Shown one piece after another: positions 16,184 to 24,970 of a DNA stretch of 64,000 nt. The translations under genes and the position numbers were made by a program. This DNA is from Pseudomonas fluorescens (lineage in GTDB: Bacteria; Pseudomonadota; Gammaproteobacteria; Pseudomonadales; Pseudomonadaceae). The stretch is from assembly GCF_002837185.1 (NCBI RefSeq), contig NZ_KZ478005.1, positions 1-64,000 on the forward strand, given 5' to 3'. Each line of letters begins with the position of its first letter. Position 1 is the first letter of the stretch. The notes under the pieces were generated by a model. The model searched no databases and was not told the origin of the DNA. It saw nothing but the letters and a program-made list of their open reading frames with translations.

Positions 16184-17407
16184 TCAGATGACGTCGAAGC
16201 GTGGGCACGCCAGCCGGGCAGCGGCGGGGGGCTGTTCATGGGCACTTTGATGAGCACGGGCGGCGCCCGTGCGCCAGGCATCGGTGTCACGCTCGGCGAT
16301 GACCTCATCAATCAAGGCATCGATCATGCATTTGTCATGATGATGGGGCGTGGTGATCAAGTGCGCGGTGCCACCGGAGATGGCCAGGCAATACTTTTTC
16401 GCGATGCATTCGGACGGGCAGGGAAACACCACGGTGATGGAGTTCTCGTTGCGCCATGCATCGATGCCGGCGGCCTGGAAGCGATCCACGGCATATTGCG
16501 CCTGGTCCAGACAGTGGCGGACACGCTGGCGCCAGTCGGCGAACGAGTGGCTGCGCAGTGCCGCCCACATCATCAGCGGCGTGTGGCCATTGCGTGAGCC
16601 GCTGATGGTTTTGTCATGGGCCAGGATGTAGTCGACTTCTACGCAGATGCGCGCCACGTTCTTGCGCTTGGCGACCACGATGCCGCACGGGATCGGCGAA
16701 CCAATCATCTTGTGCCCGGACACGCAGATCGAATCGATGCCGTCGGCAAACGTGAAGGGTTGCGGGTGGTCGACGAAGGGCAGGATCATCCCGCTCAGCG
16801 CCGCGTCGGCATGCAGGTAGTAGTCACGCCGGGCGATGCCCGCCAGTTGCAGTCGTTGCTGGATGGTCGCGATGTTGTCCACCGCGCCACGCATCGTCGT
16901 GCCGATATTGGCGAAGATGATCGGGTGACGTTCCTGGTCGGCGGCGATCTTGAGCATCAGGTCGTCGTAGTCGATCTCGCCGTTGGGCAGGGATTCGACG
17001 GCACGGCATTTGATGCGCAGCAGCTTGACGATCTTGGCCACCGAGTAGTGGGTGTCCCTGGAGTAATACAGGGTGCCGTCAGGGAACAGTTCGCGGGCCA
17101 GGTAGCAGCCGAACATATTGCCTTCGGTGCCGCCATTGGTGACGTAGCCCCAGCTGTCTTCGAGCGCAATGTCGAACAGCTCGGAGAAGTACGTCATCAC
17201 GTCCTTTTCAAAGTCGAACGAGTTCAGCACATAGTTGCTGTACTCGTTCCAGTCCCCGCAATTGTTGATCGAAAACTGCAGGAAACGGTGCAACTGGGAG
17301 TAATCGAAATCGGCGGATTCGGGGTAGCCGATGTTGAAGTACTGATGGGTCACGCAGTGCTGCCAGAAGTGTTCAAGCCTTTTTTGGTCGGCCGTGGATA
17401 ACGTCAT
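16184..17407 (-). CDS. pmsA: PLP-dependent histidine decarboxylase (histamine for siderophore)
   Basis: A 407-residue group II PLP decarboxylase matching bacterial histidine decarboxylases of the Morganella type. Key segments are YVTNGGTEGN, SRDTHYSVAK with the PLP-stacking histidine H120, LHADAALSG, and VSGHKMIGSP carrying the Schiff-base lysine K233. It makes histamine from histidine, the amine part of pseudomonine and of the related anguibactin and acinetobactin. The ATG at 17407 has AGGA eight bases upstream. It lies 39 bases after pmsE and 29 before pmsB, so the genes are one transcript. The C-terminal 30 residues are poorly conserved and rich in Ala and Pro. Confidence 0.93.
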   Translation of the reverse strand: MTLSTADQKRLEHFWQHCVTHQYFNIGYPESADFDYSQLHRFLQFSINNCGDWNEYSNYVLNSFDFEKDVMTYFSELFDIALEDSWGYVTNGGTEGNMFGCYLARELFPDGTLYYSRDTHYSVAKIVKLLRIKCRAVESLPNGEIDYDDLMLKIAADQERHPIIFANIGTTMRGAVDNIATIQQRLQLAGIARRDYYLHADAALSGMILPFVDHPQPFTFADGIDSICVSGHKMIGSPIPCGIVVAKRKNVARICVEVDYILAHDKTISGSRNGHTPLMMWAALRSHSFADWRQRVRHCLDQAQYAVDRFQAAGIDAWRNENSITVVFPCPSECIAKKYCLAISGGTAHLITTPHHHDKCMIDALIDEVIAERDTDAWRTGAARAHQSAHEQPPAAARLACPRFDVI

Positions 17408-17446
17408 CTCTAATTCCTTTTAAATCGACTGGGCGAAGCGGCCCGG

Positions 17447-19282
17447 TCAGGCCGCTTTTTGCCGCGTGTCCACCAGCGACCACCAACTGGCGAGCGTGGG
17501 CGAGTCGGCCAGCTCTTCAAAGGTGACGGCGATTCCACGCTCCTTGAGTTCGGCGGCGAGTTTCATCACTTGCAGGGAGTCGAGGCCGTAGAAAATCAGG
17601 TTTTCCTCGGGGTCCAGTTCTTCGCCGTCTTCGATCAATTGCAACACGCGGGTTTTCAGCCAGGCGCGGGTGGTTTGCGCCGCCAGCAGCTGGCGCAGCT
17701 GTTTCTTGTCGATCTTGCCCACGGCGGTGAGCGGCATGGTGTCGATCAGCCGGATGCGGTCGGGCAGTTTGTATTCGGCGATACCCAGTTCCATCAGGTG
17801 GCGACGCAGGGCGGGCGGCTTGAGGTTGGGATTGCACGAGACGACGAAGGCGCAGCTCTTTTCCCCCAGTGCGGCGTCGGGCATGGCGACCAGACCGGCG
17901 TGGGTGACGTCGGGGTGCAACACCATGAGGTTTTCGATCTCTTCGGAAGCGACTTTTTCGCCACCCCGGTTGATCTGGTCCTTGACCCGGCCGACGACGC
18001 GCAGGTCACCGCTGGGTGTCATTTGCACCAGGTCACCGGAATAGTAGTAACCCTCGTTATCGAAGGCCTGGGCGTTCTGTTCGGGGCTCTTGTAGTAGCC
18101 GCAGAAGGTGTAGGGACCGCGGGTAGCCAGCAGGCCGGGCTCGCCGTGCGCTACGGGCACACCGTGTTCATCGACGATTTTGATTTCGTCCCCCGGGCTG
18201 ATCGGGCGGCCTTGGGTCGTAAAGATTTGCTCGTCGGTGTCATCCAGGCGGGTGTAGTTGATCAGGCCCTCGGCCATGCCGAACACCTGCTGCAGTTTGC
18301 AGCCGAGCACCCCGGGCACCTGGCGGGCCAGCGAGTCGGCGAACACGGCGCCGCCGACCTGGAGGAATTCAAGCGATTGCAGTTGCTCGGTGTGCTGCGG
18401 CGCGGCCTGCAGCCATAACGCGACGGCACTGGGCACCAGGGCGACGGTGTTGACTTCGTGGCGCTGGATTATTGCGAAGCAGCTCTGCGGTTCCGGGCTC
18501 GGCGCCATGATGACGGTACCGCCCGCGTACAACACGCCCAGGGCACCCGGCGAACTGAGCAGGAAATTATGCGCTGCCGGCAGGGCGCACAGGAAGCGTG
18601 TTTGTGCGGTCAGGCCGCACACCTCGGCACTGGTGCGGGCGTTGTAGTGGTAGTCATTGTGGGTGCGTGGAATGAGCTTGGGTGTACCGGTGCTGCCGCC
18701 GGACAACTGGAAGAGGGCCACTTCATCCGGTGCGCTGGGGGAGAAATCCACGCGCCTGTCGCTCGGGTTTTCGATCCAGGCAGCCAGGTTGTTGGGGGCG
18801 TGCTGTTCGCCGAGGAACAGCGTGACTTCAGGGCTTGCGCCGACTTCGTTGAGGTCGGCGAGGTAGCCGTCATCACGAAACACTTCATGCTCACGGGAGG
18901 CGATCAACAGCTTTGGCGTGATTTGCTTGGCGTAGCTTTTGAGCTCCAGTTTGCGATGGCTGTAGAGCGCGTTGAGCGGCACGATGCCGGCCTTGAGCAG
19001 CGCGAACAGCACAATGTAGAACTCGGCGATGTTGGGCAGTTGCACCAGCGCGGTGTCGCCGTGGCCAAGCCCGTTGGCGGCCAGGCGTGAGGCCAGGTTG
19101 GAGGACAGTTGGTCCAGCTCGCTATAACTGAAGCGACGCTCGCCGCAAATGATCGCGCAAGCCTGGGGCTGTGCCTGGCTGCGGGCCTGGAGCAGGTGGG
19201 TGAGGGGTTGATCGATCCAGTAGCCGTTTTCCCGATAGCGTTGTGCTCTTTCGAGGGGCCAGTGCGTGAATTCTAGGGTCAT
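17447..19282 (-). CDS. pmsE: Salicyl-AMP ligase with C-terminal aryl carrier domain
   Basis: About 611 residues. An aryl-acid adenylation domain fills residues 1-520 (core A3 LSGGSTGTPKLIPRTH, then GMAEGLINYTR, and VGRVKDQINRGGEKVASEEI). A carrier protein domain follows with the phosphopantetheine site FYGLDSLQV, serine at about 569. It activates salicylate as the adenylate and loads it on its own carrier, starting the assembly line. Stand-alone relatives such as PchD are shorter (about 550) and lack the carrier. The start is the ATG at 19282; an in-frame GTG at 19291 is possible and neither has a clear ribosome site. It is the second gene of pmsCEAB. Confidence 0.92.
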   Translation of the reverse strand: MTLEFTHWPLERAQRYRENGYWIDQPLTHLLQARSQAQPQACAIICGERRFSYSELDQLSSNLASRLAANGLGHGDTALVQLPNIAEFYIVLFALLKAGIVPLNALYSHRKLELKSYAKQITPKLLIASREHEVFRDDGYLADLNEVGASPEVTLFLGEQHAPNNLAAWIENPSDRRVDFSPSAPDEVALFQLSGGSTGTPKLIPRTHNDYHYNARTSAEVCGLTAQTRFLCALPAAHNFLLSSPGALGVLYAGGTVIMAPSPEPQSCFAIIQRHEVNTVALVPSAVALWLQAAPQHTEQLQSLEFLQVGGAVFADSLARQVPGVLGCKLQQVFGMAEGLINYTRLDDTDEQIFTTQGRPISPGDEIKIVDEHGVPVAHGEPGLLATRGPYTFCGYYKSPEQNAQAFDNEGYYYSGDLVQMTPSGDLRVVGRVKDQINRGGEKVASEEIENLMVLHPDVTHAGLVAMPDAALGEKSCAFVVSCNPNLKPPALRRHLMELGIAEYKLPDRIRLIDTMPLTAVGKIDKKQLRQLLAAQTTRAWLKTRVLQLIEDGEELDPEENLIFYGLDSLQVMKLAAELKERGIAVTFEELADSPTLASWWSLVDTRQKAA

Positions 19283-19309
19283 GAGGGTCACTGCTGAAAA
19301 ATGGGGAAA

Positions 19310-20485
19310 TTAGTGGGCCAGGCCGCATGCGCGCAGCATGGTGCCGAGCTTGGTCTGGACTTCTGTCCATTCGGAGTCGGGGCTTGAGGCTTCGACGATG
19401 CCGGCGCCGGCGAACAGGCGGACCTTGTTGCGCTTGATGGTGCCGCAGCGGATGGTCACGACCCATTCGCCGTTACCTTGGGCGTCGCACCAGCCGACCA
19501 TGCCGGTGAACAGGCCTCGCTCGACGTGCTCGACGAAGCGGATCAGGTGCCGGGCGCGCTCGGTAGGGAAGCCACAGACGGCAGGGGTTGGGTGCAGGCG
19601 GCACGCCAACTGCAAGGCCGAAATGCCGGGATCGGCCAGGGTGCCTTCGATACGGGTGGAGAGGTGCCACAGCGCAGGCGTGCTGATCAGGCTAGGGCGC
19701 TGCGGCACGTCCAGTCGTGCGCACAATTGGTCGAGCTGGGAGGCGATGTCTTCGGTCACCAGGCGGTGTTCGTAGTGGTCTTTTTCCGAGGTGGCCAGCC
19801 AGTCGGCGTTGCGCCGGTCGGCTTCGGGGTCAGCCATACGCTTGGCCGAGCCGGCGAGGGGATTGGACACGAAATCCAGACCGTCCTTGTGCACCAGCAA
19901 TTCGGGGCTGACGCCGATCAGGGTGGCGCCGTCCGGCATGGGCACGCGGAAGTGGTAGCCGCCGGGATTCTGGGCACGCAGATTGTTCTGCATGGCGCTC
20001 ACGTCCACATCCTGGGCAAACAGCAATTCACGCTGCACCGAGAGCACGGCCTTGCGCACGTCGCTGTGGCGGAAGTTGACGATGGCGTGTTCGACCGTGC
20101 GCTTGAAGCCTTGCTCGTCCGGTATGTTTTTTTGTTCAAGCAGTTCCGGCATCGAGGCCGCACCGGTGTGCACGGCACCGCTGCGGGCGCGCCACTCGGC
20201 GTGTTCGGGGATGTAAAGGCAGGACGCTTCAGCGGGATCGAAGGGGATGGCGCCGACGATCATCGGGTTGGCCTGGCCCGCTTTGCGCGCTTGTTCAAAG
20301 GCGTGCGAGACGGTTTTTTGAAACAGGCTGCTGGCGTTTTCACCCGCAATGGCCGGCGTTTCGATACGTTGCAGCATGCCGCTGACCGCCAACTCACGAT
20401 CGCCGGAGGTGAATGAAAAACGCCGAGTTTCGTCAAGCTGTTGCACCTCATCCATGTCGCTCGTCCTAAGGGTGCCCGTTCTCAT
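19310..20485 (-). CDS. pmsC: Isochorismate synthase
   Basis: A 391-residue isochorismate synthase of the EntC/MenF chorismate-binding family. Supporting segments are NPLAGSAKRM, EHRLVTEDIASQL, HPTPAVCGFPTERA and RLFAGAGIVEASSPDSEW, the Mg2+/chorismate site at the C-terminus. It makes isochorismate for pmsB. It is the first gene of the leftward operon and lies just downstream of a Fur-box-like site. I use the ATG at 20485, with GGAGG ten bases upstream; a second ATG at 20455 with AGGA eight bases away is nearly as good and only shortens the N-terminus by ten residues. Confidence 0.92.
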   Translation of the reverse strand: MRTGTLRTSDMDEVQQLDETRRFSFTSGDRELAVSGMLQRIETPAIAGENASSLFQKTVSHAFEQARKAGQANPMIVGAIPFDPAEASCLYIPEHAEWRARSGAVHTGAASMPELLEQKNIPDEQGFKRTVEHAIVNFRHSDVRKAVLSVQRELLFAQDVDVSAMQNNLRAQNPGGYHFRVPMPDGATLIGVSPELLVHKDGLDFVSNPLAGSAKRMADPEADRRNADWLATSEKDHYEHRLVTEDIASQLDQLCARLDVPQRPSLISTPALWHLSTRIEGTLADPGISALQLACRLHPTPAVCGFPTERARHLIRFVEHVERGLFTGMVGWCDAQGNGEWVVTIRCGTIKRNKVRLFAGAGIVEASSPDSEWTEVQTKLGTMLRACGLAH

Positions 20486-20526
20486 GTGCAGAAAGCCTCC
20501 GTGGCTTGTGGTCAAAAAATTATACC

Positions 20527-20545
20527 TTGAAATATAATCATTATC
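20527..20545. promoter_or_regulatory. Fur-box-like operator in the divergent pmsC / NRPS promoter region
   Basis: The sequence TTGAAATATAATCATTATC matches the 19-bp Fur consensus at 14 positions, including a perfect right half ATAATCATTATC. It lies between the divergent isochorismate synthase and Cy-Cy-A synthetase genes, where iron-dependent repression of both would be expected. Assignment is by eye. Confidence 0.7.
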
Positions 20546-20598
20546 GTTTCTAATAGGTGACGCTAATCATTTAGATTTGTCAATCACATGAGTGGACC

Positions 20599-23500
20599 AT
20601 GAGAGAGTTAACTTCGATGCAAGCCGCCTGTTGGATCGGGCGTACTGCACATGCCTTTTTAGGGAGAGTTTCGGCTCATCTTTATGCCGAGTTCGATGGC
20701 CAGTGCATTGAGCTGGACCGGTTACGCAAAGCGCTTGAACGGGCCAGCCTGCTGCATCCGATGCTGCGAATGCGGGTGGATGCGCAAGGGCTGCAATCCA
20801 TCGCTTCCATGGACCAATCGCCTCGGTTGGAAGTCGAAGACCTGCGTGCCATGACCGAACCGCAGGCCGCCCGTCACCTGCTGGCCAAACGGGAGGCGTG
20901 GACACATCAGCAACTGGACTTGCGCCATGAGCCGGGCGCCCGGTTTGCAGTGAGCCTGATCGCGCAGGACAGGTTTCGCCTGCATGTCGATACCGACATG
21001 ATCGCCATCGATCCCTCCAGTTTCCGCACGCTGATGGAAGACCTTGCCCGGCTTTACGAGCAGCCCGATGACACGCTGCCGAACACGCCATCCTTCTTCG
21101 ATTGGTACGACAAGGTGCGTGTCGACCCGGCGCTCAAGGCCGCCCGGGATCGCGACCGTGCCTGGTGGCGTGAACGCCTGGCGCATGTTGCTCCGGCCCC
21201 CGCCTTGCCATTGCTTGAACGCCCGCCGGAGCAAGCGCAAAGCCACCGACTCCATACCTGGCTGGGCCCCGTCGAGCGTCAGGCATTGGAACACGTGGCA
21301 CGGGAACGCAGGATCACCCTGTCGACCTTGATGATGGGGCTGTTTGCGGCGGTGCTCGGGGAGCAGACCGGCGACCGTAGCTTTCGTCTCAATGTACCGA
21401 CGTTCTGGCGCCAACCGCTGGTGGATCATGTCGAGCGCGTGGTGGGTGAGTTTGCCAATGTGTTGATTCTGGATGTAGACATCGAGTCCGCCGCCACGCC
21501 GGCCGCGCTGTGCGCGCAACTGGCGAAAAAAATGGTCGGCCTGCTTGAGCATTGCGCCTATCCGGGCGTGAATGTGATGCGCGACCTGTCCCGCCATCGC
21601 GGCTCGCCACAGCTGGCGCCGGTGGTCTTTACTGCCGCGCTGGACATGCCCGGTGGCGACTTGCTTTCGCCGCGCGTGCGGCGTGTATTCGGCCCGATGA
21701 ATTGGGTCATCTCCCAAGGGCCTCAAGTGGCTCTTGATGCACAGATCGCCTGCGCCGATGGCGGTATCCTGATCAATTGGGATATCCGTCTTGATGCGTT
21801 GCCACTGCCGTGGGTGACGACGTTCTTTGAGCGCTTTGTGGCGATCACGCAGGAAGTGGCGGCCGATTCGCGCGCGTTGGATCAAGCGCTCAATGTCGGT
21901 GTTTCGCGCACACTCGAAAAATCACTGTCAGCGCTGCAGCAGGCGTACTTATTGGGCCGTGGCACCCAGGTGCCTCTTGGCGGCGTAGCCATGCAGGAGT
22001 TTCGTGAATACCACGGGGCCATGGACCCGACGCTGCTGCGCAGTCGCCTGGCGGCGATGGTGCAGCGCCATGACAGCCTGCGCACACGGGTGGATGCGCT
22101 CAAGCTGGTAAGTTATGTCAGCGATGAAGCCCGCATCAATCTGGACGAAGTCGACCTCACGTCAATGTCGGCGCAAGCAGCGTCGGCGTACATCGATGGG
22201 CGCCGCGAGGCTTACGCCCACGCCATCTTCGAGCTGGACCGTGCGCCTTGGAATGTCACGCTTTTCCACCTGCCCGACGACCAGTTGACCGTGTTCGTGC
22301 GCCTGGATGCGTTGATCCTCGACGGCCGCTCCATTGCTGCGTTGTTGGTCGAGCTGTTCGACGGACTGCCCGGCGATGCGCCCGCTGCCGAGGCTGCGCC
22401 TGCGCCGGAGGATCAGGCCCGTCAACGCAAGGCCGACGCGGTTTACTGGAAGACCAAGCTCGCCGACGTGACGGGCGCACCACGCCTGCCGTGGCGCGTG
22501 CCGCTTGATCAAGTGCGGGCCTCGCGCTATGAGCGCCAAAGCCGACAAGTGCCCAAGGCGGTATTCAACGGTTTCTGCAAATTGGGCGCCCGGCAGCGGC
22601 TATTCAAGAACTCCGCCCTGATGGCGCTGGTGATGGAGGTGCTGTCCCACTGGCTCGATGAAGGCGGCTTGTGTGTGGCGGTGCCCGTTGCGCCGCAAAC
22701 GGGCGGTGCATTTGCCAACCGTTCCAGCTTTATCGCGATCAACCGAAGCGAGGCGCCCGGCACCTTTACGGAGCGTGCGGCGAAGCTGCAAGTGGACGTG
22801 CTGGAAGGGCTGCAACACCTGGCCTATTCGGGCGTTGACCTTGCCAGGTTGCTGTTCGAATCCCACGGCCCTGGCCCTGTGCTGCCGGTGGTAATTACCA
22901 ATGGTTTTTCCTGGCCGGTGTCGGCGGCGAACAGTCCCATGCAGTTGCAAGGCGGCCTGACCCAGACGCCTCAGGTGGCCATGGACATTCGCTTCTGGGC
23001 TAACGCCGAGGGCGCGCTGGTGCTGGATATCGACTATGCGCGGGAAGTCCTGGACCCAGCGGTGGTTCACGACATCCTGGATGCGCTGGAAAAGGCCATC
23101 AGCCAGATCAGTGCCAGCGGTGAGTTCGCCATGGACGCCAGCGCGATCATCGACACGTCTCACTATTGCCTCAATAGCGCGACGACCGAGGCCCGTGCCG
23201 AAGGGTTCCTGGCGCAAATCGCCAGGCACCTGTTCGACCCCGCCAACCAACGGATCGCCCTGATCAGCGGCGAGCGGCGGATCAGCTACGCCGAACTGGG
23301 TGCGGATGTGTCGCGTGTCATTGCGGCGTTCAAGGCCCGTGGCATCGCCCCGGGCCAAGTGGTCGCCATCTGCCTGCCACGCAGCCCGGAGCACACCACG
23401 CTGACCTTGGCCTGTGCACTGACGGGCGTGATCTGGGTGCCTATCGACGCCTCGGCGCCGGACGAGCGTCGGCAGTATCTGTTGGAAAACTGCCGCCCCG

Positions 23501-24939
23501 ATCTGGTGATCATCAGCTCGGGCGAGACGGTCGAGCAGGCCCACGCCACGCCGAACGAGTTGCTGGCCGGGCCGCAAGCCAGTGCGCCAAGGCTGGATGA
23601 TCGCTCGATGAGCGAAGCGCCGGCGTATTACCTCTACACCTCGGGCACCACCGGCAAGCCCAAGTGCGTAGTGCTGTGCAACCGCGCCACGGCCAATGTC
23701 ATCGGCAGCACCTTGTCACACTGGCGCGTACGCCGCAGCGACGTGTTCATCTCGGTAACCCCGCTGCACCACGACATGTCGGTATTCGATGTGCTCGGCT
23801 GCCTGACGGCCGGCGCCACGCTGGTACTGCCTGGCGTCGGCGAGGAAAAGGATGCGCTGCGCTGGAATCAGTTGATCGCCAGGCACCGTGTGACGCTGTG
23901 GTGTTCCGTGCCGGCCATCCTGGAAATGCTGCTGTCGTGCCGAGGTGACTATGACTTGGCCAGCCTGCGCCTGATCGCCCAGGGCGGCGACTACATCAAG
24001 CCGGGCGTGATCGCCGAGTTGCGCGGGCTGCTGCCATCGTCGCGCCTGATTTCCCTGGGGGGGCCGACAGAGACCACGATCTGGAGCATCTGGCACGACA
24101 TCACTGCCGATGACCCACTGCAAATTCCCTATGGGCGACCGTTGCCGGGCAACCGCTATCTGGTGCTCGACGCCCACGGAGCGCATTGCCCCGCAGGCGT
24201 TGTCGGCCGCATTCATACGGCAGGCGTCAACCTGGCCCTGGGCTACCTGGAAGACGGCGCGCTGGCACAAACCGAATTCATCAGCGTGATCGATGAGCAC
24301 GGCCAGGCCGTACGTGCATTTCGTACCGGTGACTGCGGGCGCTATCGCCGTGACGGCACGTTGATGTTCGACAGCCGCGTGAATGGCTACGTAAAGGTGC
24401 GCGGCGTGCGCGTGTCGTTGCCCGACATCGAAATCGAGCTGATCAAGCATCCTGCGGTCAGGCACGTGCTGGTGGTGGACTACGGCGAACAGCGCCAGGG
24501 CGAGGTCAACATCGGTGCGCTGTACGTGAGCGCCGAAGACGCCGAACCCTTGACCGCCGCCGCGTTGCGCCAGTTCGCCCGCGAGCACTTGCCGCAATCC
24601 CACGTGCCCACGCGATTCCTGGCGGTGCAGGCGCTGCCGTTGTCGCAAAACGGCAAACCTGATCGCCCGCATGCTCGCAGCTTGTTGCTGGAGCCGGCCG
24701 AGGAGGTCGTTGAAAGCCAATGCAGCAAGGTCTTGGCGATCTACCTGAGTGTGCTGGGCAGGCCACCGCAGGACGGCGCCAATGCCTCGGTCGACTTCAT
24801 CAGTCTGGGCCTGCGGCCCCAGCATTTGAAAGCCATCGCTGCGCGGTTCCAGGAGGAACTGGCGGTGACGCTTTCCCCCGGACAATTACTGCGTTGCCGT
24901 AACGCACAAGATGTCGAGCGATTGCTCGCCTGCGCATAA
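20599..24939 (+). CDS. Pseudomonine-type NRPS: Cy-Cy-A with degenerate carrier domain
   Basis: A 1446-residue nonribosomal peptide synthetase. Cy1 (about 1-430) has DMIAIDPSS (D133, D138, S141). Cy2 (about 440-860) has DALILDGRS (D570, D575, S578). Both keep the DxxxxDxxS motif of heterocyclisation domains. The adenylation domain (about 880-1370) has YLYTSGTTGKPK and ends LPLSQNGKPDR. The last 70 residues fold like a carrier but read FISLGLRPQHL, so the phosphopantetheine serine is proline (P1407). By homology to AngN/AngR it should activate threonine, pass it to a carrier in trans, and cyclise salicyl-Thr to an oxazoline. The ATG is at 20599, with a weak ribosome site. It is followed by the N-hydroxylase 31 bp later. 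Confidence 0.9.
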   Translation: MRELTSMQAACWIGRTAHAFLGRVSAHLYAEFDGQCIELDRLRKALERASLLHPMLRMRVDAQGLQSIASMDQSPRLEVEDLRAMTEPQAARHLLAKREAWTHQQLDLRHEPGARFAVSLIAQDRFRLHVDTDMIAIDPSSFRTLMEDLARLYEQPDDTLPNTPSFFDWYDKVRVDPALKAARDRDRAWWRERLAHVAPAPALPLLERPPEQAQSHRLHTWLGPVERQALEHVARERRITLSTLMMGLFAAVLGEQTGDRSFRLNVPTFWRQPLVDHVERVVGEFANVLILDVDIESAATPAALCAQLAKKMVGLLEHCAYPGVNVMRDLSRHRGSPQLAPVVFTAALDMPGGDLLSPRVRRVFGPMNWVISQGPQVALDAQIACADGGILINWDIRLDALPLPWVTTFFERFVAITQEVAADSRALDQALNVGVSRTLEKSLSALQQAYLLGRGTQVPLGGVAMQEFREYHGAMDPTLLRSRLAAMVQRHDSLRTRVDALKLVSYVSDEARINLDEVDLTSMSAQAASAYIDGRREAYAHAIFELDRAPWNVTLFHLPDDQLTVFVRLDALILDGRSIAALLVELFDGLPGDAPAAEAAPAPEDQARQRKADAVYWKTKLADVTGAPRLPWRVPLDQVRASRYERQSRQVPKAVFNGFCKLGARQRLFKNSALMALVMEVLSHWLDEGGLCVAVPVAPQTGGAFANRSSFIAINRSEAPGTFTERAAKLQVDVLEGLQHLAYSGVDLARLLFESHGPGPVLPVVITNGFSWPVSAANSPMQLQGGLTQTPQVAMDIRFWANAEGALVLDIDYAREVLDPAVVHDILDALEKAISQISASGEFAMDASAIIDTSHYCLNSATTEARAEGFLAQIARHLFDPANQRIALISGERRISYAELGADVSRVIAAFKARGIAPGQVVAICLPRSPEHTTLTLACALTGVIWVPIDASAPDERRQYLLENCRPDLVIISSGETVEQAHATPNELLAGPQASAPRLDDRSMSEAPAYYLYTSGTTGKPKCVVLCNRATANVIGSTLSHWRVRRSDVFISVTPLHHDMSVFDVLGCLTAGATLVLPGVGEEKDALRWNQLIARHRVTLWCSVPAILEMLLSCRGDYDLASLRLIAQGGDYIKPGVIAELRGLLPSSRLISLGGPTETTIWSIWHDITADDPLQIPYGRPLPGNRYLVLDAHGAHCPAGVVGRIHTAGVNLALGYLEDGALAQTEFISVIDEHGQAVRAFRTGDCGRYRRDGTLMFDSRVNGYVKVRGVRVSLPDIEIELIKHPAVRHVLVVDYGEQRQGEVNIGALYVSAEDAEPLTAAALRQFAREHLPQSHVPTRFLAVQALPLSQNGKPDRPHARSLLLEPAEEVVESQCSKVLAIYLSVLGRPPQDGANASVDFISLGLRPQHLKAIAARFQEELAVTLSPGQLLRCRNAQDVERLLACA

Positions 24940-24970
24940 CCACATAGCACTACCCAGGGAGACAGATTGG

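Noticed and set aside
17425..17460. Hairpin GCGGCC-N6-GGCCGC followed by T run between pmsE and pmsA
   Set aside because: The T run lies on the strand opposite to transcription of the pms operon, so it should not terminate it; no rightward gene ends there.
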